From Globodera rostochiensis (lineage: Eukaryota; Nematoda; Chromadorea; Rhabditida; Heteroderidae): 64,000 bases of DNA. Position 1 is the stretch's first letter. Each line of letters starts with the position of its first letter. The position numbers and the translations under genes are program-made. This document shows positions 58,772 to 64,000 of this stretch, piece by piece. The notes beneath the pieces were generated by a model. It worked only from the letters and a program-made list of their open reading frames with translations, was not told where the DNA came from and searched no databases. Location of the stretch: positions 930,001-994,000 of the forward strand of contig JAEVLN010000017.1 in NCBI GenBank assembly GCA_018350325.1, read 5' to 3'.

Positions 58772-61088
58772 ATGTATAAATATCAAATATTCGCTGCAGT
58801 GAATTTGGTCGGCATTTTGCTTCTGAAATTCAATATTTTCCTTCTGTTCGATGGTCGTGAAAAGCAGCAACAAAGCGGCAAAAGCATTTTCTCTTTATTC
58901 AAAAGGCCGACACAAATTGAACAAATATTTGTGTTGCGCACTTTCCTTTATTCGAACTGGTATTTTCCAAATTTTATGAATTAAATTCACTAATTAAAGT
59001 CCAATTAGGTAATGTGTGGTCTCTTAATCTTTAATTGACGAGTTAATTGATAAACTACGCCAAAAAAAGGTTTTTGATTTAGGAAGGAAAAGCGTTCGTC
59101 CACCATAACGCTTCTCAATGTGCAAAAGCATTTGTTGGACCGTTTGAATTGGTTCAGTGCCAAATGTTTGGTGCACTCGGCCAACGCACTTTTCCCGACA
59201 TGGGAAGTGCCGTCCAAAATGATCGTTTTGCACAATGTCGGCCAATGTCGGCTGGTCACCTGCGCACTGATCTGTCCCCACGGGCGTGCCGTGGACGAAG
59301 TCGTCTTCCGATTTGCGGGCTCCAAACCGATAAAGGTGTCTAATCAGTTGTGTCATCTGATCACAATCATAATGACCGCTTAATTCCGATCACATTTAAG
59401 ATGGCTTTAATTTCATTCTTGATCAGTTCCCCGTCTCCGTGCCGCCTAAGAAGAAAGTGTCGCTGCTTCTGTGCATGGGCCGCGTGTTCTTCTTCGAGCA
59501 GTGGCACATGTTCATCACCGCCATGGAGCTGTACCGACTGCAGCGGGTGGACACCGTTGTGGCGTACATAATGAGTGTTCATCCGGCAATTTATGAACTG
59601 ATGCAAATGTACGCCAGGGATGGACTGCTCAAAGTAAGGGCCAATATGGAAATGCCGTCCGACACTGCCCATGGGACGGCCACCAGGTACAACCCGAACA
59701 GTGAGACGGAGTGGAACAACCAGGTAGAGACAGGCAGAACGTATTCAAAACGACATTAACAAAATTCATGCCAAAATGGTAGAAAGTCTATTTTTGATCC
59801 TTTTTTTTTGTATAATTAGGCATCTAAAAACCCCCAAAAGTGTCAAAAATGGACTAAAAACCCATGGACTAAAAAAAAGGCCAAAATATTGATTTATGTT
59901 GACTAAAAAGTCGCTCTAATTCTAAAATTTTTCGAAATGAATGCTGTGGCCTATTCGCAAAAAAATAGGTTAAAACCTGAAAATCCGGGCTCTACTAATA
60001 CATAAATATTTAACTAACACAGAATGCCAAATTTTTAGCAATTTTAAATGTTTTAAAAAGGTTGTTGACCTGCACGATTGTTTGTATGAACATCGAGACG
60101 GCGCCGAGTTCATCGCTTTTCTCGACTGGGACGATCTTTTGATTTCGCCGACCTTTAAGCCGTTGCCGGGGGTTTTCAGAAAATTTGCTGCTTACAACGC
60201 CGACTCGGCCACCTTTCTGGTGGCACGCTACCAAAGCTATTTGCTTGATTTGGGTAATTAATTAAATGTGCATAATTAATTAGTACAAAATCAATTAAAA
60301 TCTCCGTTTTTTCAGAGAGTTTTTCTGAGGAAAAATATACGCTTCGAACCCTTTGGGAGCGTTGGCTTCTCTTTGACAAACAATCGCTTCAAAATATGCG
60401 CCAAAAAGTTATCGGCAAAATTGTTGTGAGGCCGAAATTTGCCGAATCGGTGAACTATCACAACGCGACCAAACTGCGCGATGGCTTTCGCGAAATTGAC
60501 TTTCCCCCCATCGATGCGTCCATTTTGCATTTACGCCTCAATAAAGTTGTTTATTTTAAATTATTTTAGATAAATTTAATTTCGAGAAATAATTTTACTT
60601 TCTTAATGCAATTCGGGCGCTTTAGACAATTTATACGATGGACAAATTGCAAATTGACGGGGCTCAACTTGAAAGAACATTTTTGGACTTTGTCCGTCGA
60701 CACAACAAATCGATGGAGGCTTTTCGTGATCGATTGCCAAAAAGGGAATCGGCGATCGGAGATTTCCTTCACTGTTACTTGGCATCCACGCCGGACAAAG
60801 ATCGTGCCAAGAATTTGAAGAGAAAATGCCCTTCCGTCCATCATTGTCCCATCAATAAGGTGTTTTTGTTTAGGAACGATTGTAAATATTAATTAATTAA
60901 TTAAATAAATTTAATATAAATTAAATATTTCAATTTTCGCTTTTTAGACAAAAATTGAACTGACAGAGCAGGAATGTGTGAACAATGTGAACATTTGGAG
61001 TCAGTACCATTCGAATGTCCGCGGCATAGCAATTTCTGTGTTGGAACGGAGCACATTCGAAAGGACGAACAAATGCAAATTCTCGTGA
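58772..61088 (+). CDS. Glycosyltransferase family 92 protein (DUF23)
   Basis: Seven exons on the plus strand, from the ATG at 58772 to the stop at 61088; an upstream TTG extends the frame but ATG is preferred. The N-terminus is a signal anchor (FAAVNLVGILLLKFNIFLLF), so a type II Golgi protein. Exon 2 (59080-59335) has NWKEKRSSTITLLNVQKHLL and CALICPHGRAVDEVVFRFAG. Exon 3 (59429-59723) has the GT92 hallmark VSLLLCMGRVFFFEQWHMFI-TAMELYRLQRVD. Exon 4 has VVDLHDCLYEHRDGAEFIAF-LDWDDLL with the metal-binding Asp cluster. Exon 5 has IVVRPKFAESVNYHNATKLR, and the last exon ends ERTNKCKFS. GT92 enzymes in nematodes add galactose to N-glycan fucose; substrate here is inferred only. It is divergent from C1GalT. 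Confidence 0.9.
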
Positions 61089-61987
61089 GGGGGTGGCGGT
61101 GGCACCAAAACGACGCCGCACATTCAGTCCCCATTTATTTATTTTTATTTATTCATTTTATATTTACCTATGCATTTTGTGCATTATTAAATGTATTAAA
61201 AATAACCAAAAAACAAAAAGGGCGGCCGATTGGCACGGTCTGCAACAAAACATTAATCTTTTATTATAATAATTTAAGCGGCACACATTCAGTCAAAATG
61301 CCAACACTTCAGTGCCAGCAAATTTTGAAGGGCTATAACTTTTTTATTGGGTGCTTTACCCTTTGAACTTTTTAAAACAAATTAACCGTTTTTTGCTTTT
61401 TTTAAAATGATTCTTCTCATTTAAAGCTTTTGAATGGCATCCGGTTTGTTTATTTTGGATGAGTTTGAAAAAGTTTTATATATCGTCCCCGCCCCTTAAA
61501 AAAATTCATTATAGTGAAAAATAAAAAATATTTAAAAGTTTTCTAAATGAGCATTTGTTGAATCGTAATAGCACCGAATTTTTGCTTTAAATTAACACCA
61601 AAAAATCAATTAAAATTGAATCAATTAATTTTTGTTTCTGCTGCATTTGACGTGGCACAAACGAATGAATATTAACAGCCCACGCCTTCACATTATTGAA
61701 TGAATGCGTTGCCAAGTAAAATGCTTTATTAATGCTAAATCAGATTTTTATTAATTTTTTTGCAATGTCCAATTTATTTGCCTTTGGAATTTGAGGGAGC
61801 AAATTTATTCTTTTGTTTTCGGGTAGTTTGTCCCGGTCAGATAAACTGTGACAATTTATACCGTTTGTCCCATCAACTCTGATCGATTTGGATACAATGT
61901 CCACAAGTTGGGTCTCTTATTTCAACAACAAACCACGGAGAGGAGCAGCTGAACATTGCCCCATTTATTAATTTAATTTTTTAGGAA
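61089..61987. other. Intergenic region, no gene seen
   Basis: 61280-61330 has ACACTTCAGTGCCAGC phrases related to the foldback at 7965-8675. The remainder is AT-rich. The promoter of the secreted acidic protein gene should lie near its 3' end. Confidence 0.5.
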
Positions 61988-62746
61988 ATGAGTCCATTTG
62001 TTTTTTTATTACTTTTCATCGGCACATTAGCGACAGTGCCAACGCTGGTCGTCGGCCCGCTTCCAATCGACAACAAATACCGCGTTCTGCCGCGAGCCAG
62101 TTACTACATTACTGTCGATTTTGAAGGCTGTGGTGGGCAAAAAATATTATTTATATATAAAGTTAAATATATTTTTAAAACAATTTTAGACAAAGTCGAT
62201 TTGAATACAAATGAAAGGGGAAAAATCAAATGGGATTTCTCTAAACAAATCGTCCATAGTCCAAACATTAATGAGTCGTGCAAAGACGAAAACGAAGAAT
62301 CCCCCGTCAAAGTGACCATTTTTGTCTGTAACGGAAAGGAAAAGCGCATTTTGCATCAATTCAAAAACTATGAAAAAATGCTGAAAAATATGCGAAAAAA
62401 TGATGGCCGACTTTACGAATTCTTCCAAATTATGTTCTACAATTTGCCGACGCAATTAATGCCCGAAGGGGATAGTGACGATGACGACGACCCCCCAAGC
62501 AATGTATTAATTAATGAATGAATTGGTCGGGAGTCGAACTCTGTCGAGTCTCGAGCCGCCCAGGGCAAAAACTGAGAATATTCTCTTCCAAATTTTATTC
62601 TAATAAATGATTTTTGCTATTAATTGTGAAAAAATAATAAGAATATAAGCATTTTAAATTTATCAAATCTGTAGGAAGAAGCAGAAGCAGACACTAATGG
62701 TGAACAGCCGGAGCAACAAAATGATGAATCTGAGGGCGATTCATGA
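61988..62746 (+). CDS. Small secreted protein with acidic tail, unknown family
   Basis: Three exons: 61988-62132, 62190-62503 and 62675-62746, phases fit, 176 residues. Without splicing a 177-codon frame also exists, but the 57-bp GTGGGC...TTTTAG segment inside it is AT-rich and encodes an implausible insert, so the spliced form is preferred. The signal peptide is MSPFVFLLLFIGTLATV and on to about residue 20. Mature features: ASYYITVDFEGCDKVDL, FSKQIVHSPNINESCKDE, VKVTIFVCNGKEKRILHQFK, NMRKNDGRLYEFFQIMFYNL, and an acidic C-terminus (DSDDDDDPPSNEEAEADTNG to EGDS). Three Cys. The beta-strand-like pattern in the middle suggests a small extracellular fold. No homolog recognised; candidate secreted effector or body-fluid protein. 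Confidence 0.68.
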
Positions 62747-62749
62747 CAA

Positions 62750-62870
62750 ACCCCTACTGTAACTGTAACTGTAATTGTTGTAACTGTAATTTTGTAACTG
62801 TAATTGTTGTAACTGTAATTATTGTAACTGTAATTATTGTAACTGTAATTGTTGTAACTGTATCATCATA
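62750..62870. repeat. TGTAACTGTAATTGT tandem repeat
   Basis: About seven units of 15-18 bp directly after the acidic secreted protein gene. Confidence 0.9.
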
Positions 62871-64000
62871 ACATCAAACATCATTTCGCCCCGGGGCATT
62901 TAAAGGCCCGACGAACATTTTAACTGCAAGTCGACCTAACGCAATGTGCTGGCATGTATGGTCGTTTTTCTTGGCTTATTCTAATGCAAATCAAACTTTA
63001 TTTTTGCATCTTTCCGCTGTCTATTAACGAATTTAATACGCAATTAAAGTTGATTTTTAAAATTCTGATTTGGCTTTAGACTTGTGTATCTTTTTTAAAG
63101 AAAAAAATAAACAATGGTTCAAATTCCATGTTTGGGGAACCTTTGTATTATGTTCTGATTTGTAAGGTGCGATCCCCCCCTCCCTTTAAATTTGTCATTT
63201 ATAGCCTTTTGGTTTTTAGGTTTTTTGAATAAAAAACAGCCGAGAAAAATTAAAGTTAAAATATTAACAATTGAATGCCATAGTAAAGCTGCTGAACTGC
63301 TAGCCCAGAGTTGTCCGGACGGCGGGTGGTGGAAGGGAACGGTGCTGAACCATCCAAAACCCGTCCACCCTAAAGCGATTTTTTTAATGTGAATCTTCCC
63401 GATTTTTTGAACAAAACTCAGACACAAAATGCTCTATCATTTAAAATAGAAATTTTATTTGTCGTTATACGGTTTTTTTTTTCGAGATAGGGAGTAAGGG
63501 ATTTTATCACAAATTCTCCAAAGCAACCAAGGATATAGTGTCTAATAATACAGGGATCGTATCTTTACTTATTTATCAGATAATTCGAATTTTTGGATCA
63601 ATTTCTTACCAATTGAGTAGAAAATCAAAAAATTTTCCCGGCGGCGCCTATCGGCACTGCCGGCCCTCCCTCTCCACCTACTAAAGCAGAATTCCCAAAA
63701 AAAATTTGCATTTTTGAAAATTGAAAATCGGCAAAATTTTCGGAAATCCATGGCCAGAAGTGAAGCAGAATTCTCAAAAAATTATTTAATTTTTAAACTA
63801 GGGTAGCTCCCGCGCCCCAAAATTGGGTTGTCGTCCCCGACCTCGACATGGCCAACACCGAATTGTTGAGAAAATTTGTTGGTGGAGAGAAAAATGGTTA
63901 AAATACGCACATTTCATGCAAAAAATAAAGATTTACTATTTTTTGAGCCATTTTTTAAAACGTACTGATTTTTGATCCCAAAATCTGATATTTTGATTTC
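62871..64000. repeat. AT-rich right edge with inverted copy of the 7.7-kb dispersed repeat
   Basis: 63640-63990 contains GGCGGCGCCTATCGGCACTG, GAATTGTTGAGAAAATTTG and TTTACTATTTTTTGAGCCAT in reverse order and orientation relative to 7730-7970. The GGCGCC(G/T)CCG part is also shared with 8700, 37100, 41045 and 50905. No gene supported. Confidence 0.6.

Overview
The window is a piece of eukaryotic nuclear DNA, and its gene content points to a plant-parasitic cyst nematode (Heterodera/Globodera group). The evidence is two copies of a secreted GH5 endo-beta-1,4-glucanase of the bacterial-like nematode type, glutathione-synthetase-like genes (a family known to be expanded in cyst nematodes), an F-box-like gene of a type abundant in these worms, short AT-rich introns including a GC-AG intron, and many small foldback elements. 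The species cannot be named from the sequence alone. Protein identifications and exon joins were made by eye from reading frames, splice sites and family motifs.

Layout. 1-750 (-): partial glutathione synthetase gene with a tRNA-derived repeat in an intron. 1317-2184 (-): a signal-peptide-bearing GNAT acetyltransferase. 2820-6415 (+): frameshifted glutathione-synthetase remnant, split by a 63-bp satellite that itself carries a 2.1-kb hAT transposon with an exact 8-bp target duplication. 6.6-9.85 kb: minisatellites and foldback elements. 9924-11088 (+): histone H3.3. 12422-13924 (+): secreted, repeat-rich, NLS-rich protein. 15163-16335 (-): four-span membrane protein. 16.5-19.4 kb: foldbacks and a CT-rich degenerate repeat. 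19797-21347 (+): 14-3-3. 22650-29036: a giant inverted repeat (arms about 2.9 kb, spacer about 0.55 kb) carrying two tail-to-tail cellulase genes that encode the same protein. 29604-33732 (-): splicing factor SF3A1. 34512-35806 (+): F-box-like gene. 36708-39244 (-): NudC. 39995-43343 (+): cis-prenyltransferase. 44598-45077 (+): 60-aa Cys-rich protein. 45.8-55.1 kb (+): a very large multi-exon gene (or two genes) of about 2,000 codons whose 3' part is a poly(A)-polymerase-like fold lacking the catalytic motifs. 56025-58188 (-): core-1 beta-1,3-galactosyltransferase. 58772-61088 (+): GT92 glycosyltransferase. 61988-62746 (+): small secreted acidic protein. 62.75-64 kb: short tandem repeats and a dispersed repeat.

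How they relate. Housekeeping genes (H3.3, 14-3-3, SF3A1, NudC, cis-prenyltransferase, C1GalT) are interspersed with genes that look parasitism-related: cellulases, GS-like genes, the secreted GNAT, the NLS-rich secreted protein, the F-box-like gene and the acidic secreted protein. The two regions richest in candidate secreted genes (0-14 kb and 22-29 kb) are also the richest in satellites, foldbacks and transposon traces.

The least expected items are the secreted GNAT, the apparently dead poly(A)-polymerase-like giant protein, the cellulase palindrome with repeat copies at its inner and outer breakpoints, and a repeat architecture (short-phrase minisatellites amplified at the ends of foldback or hAT-like elements) that recurs at least six times.
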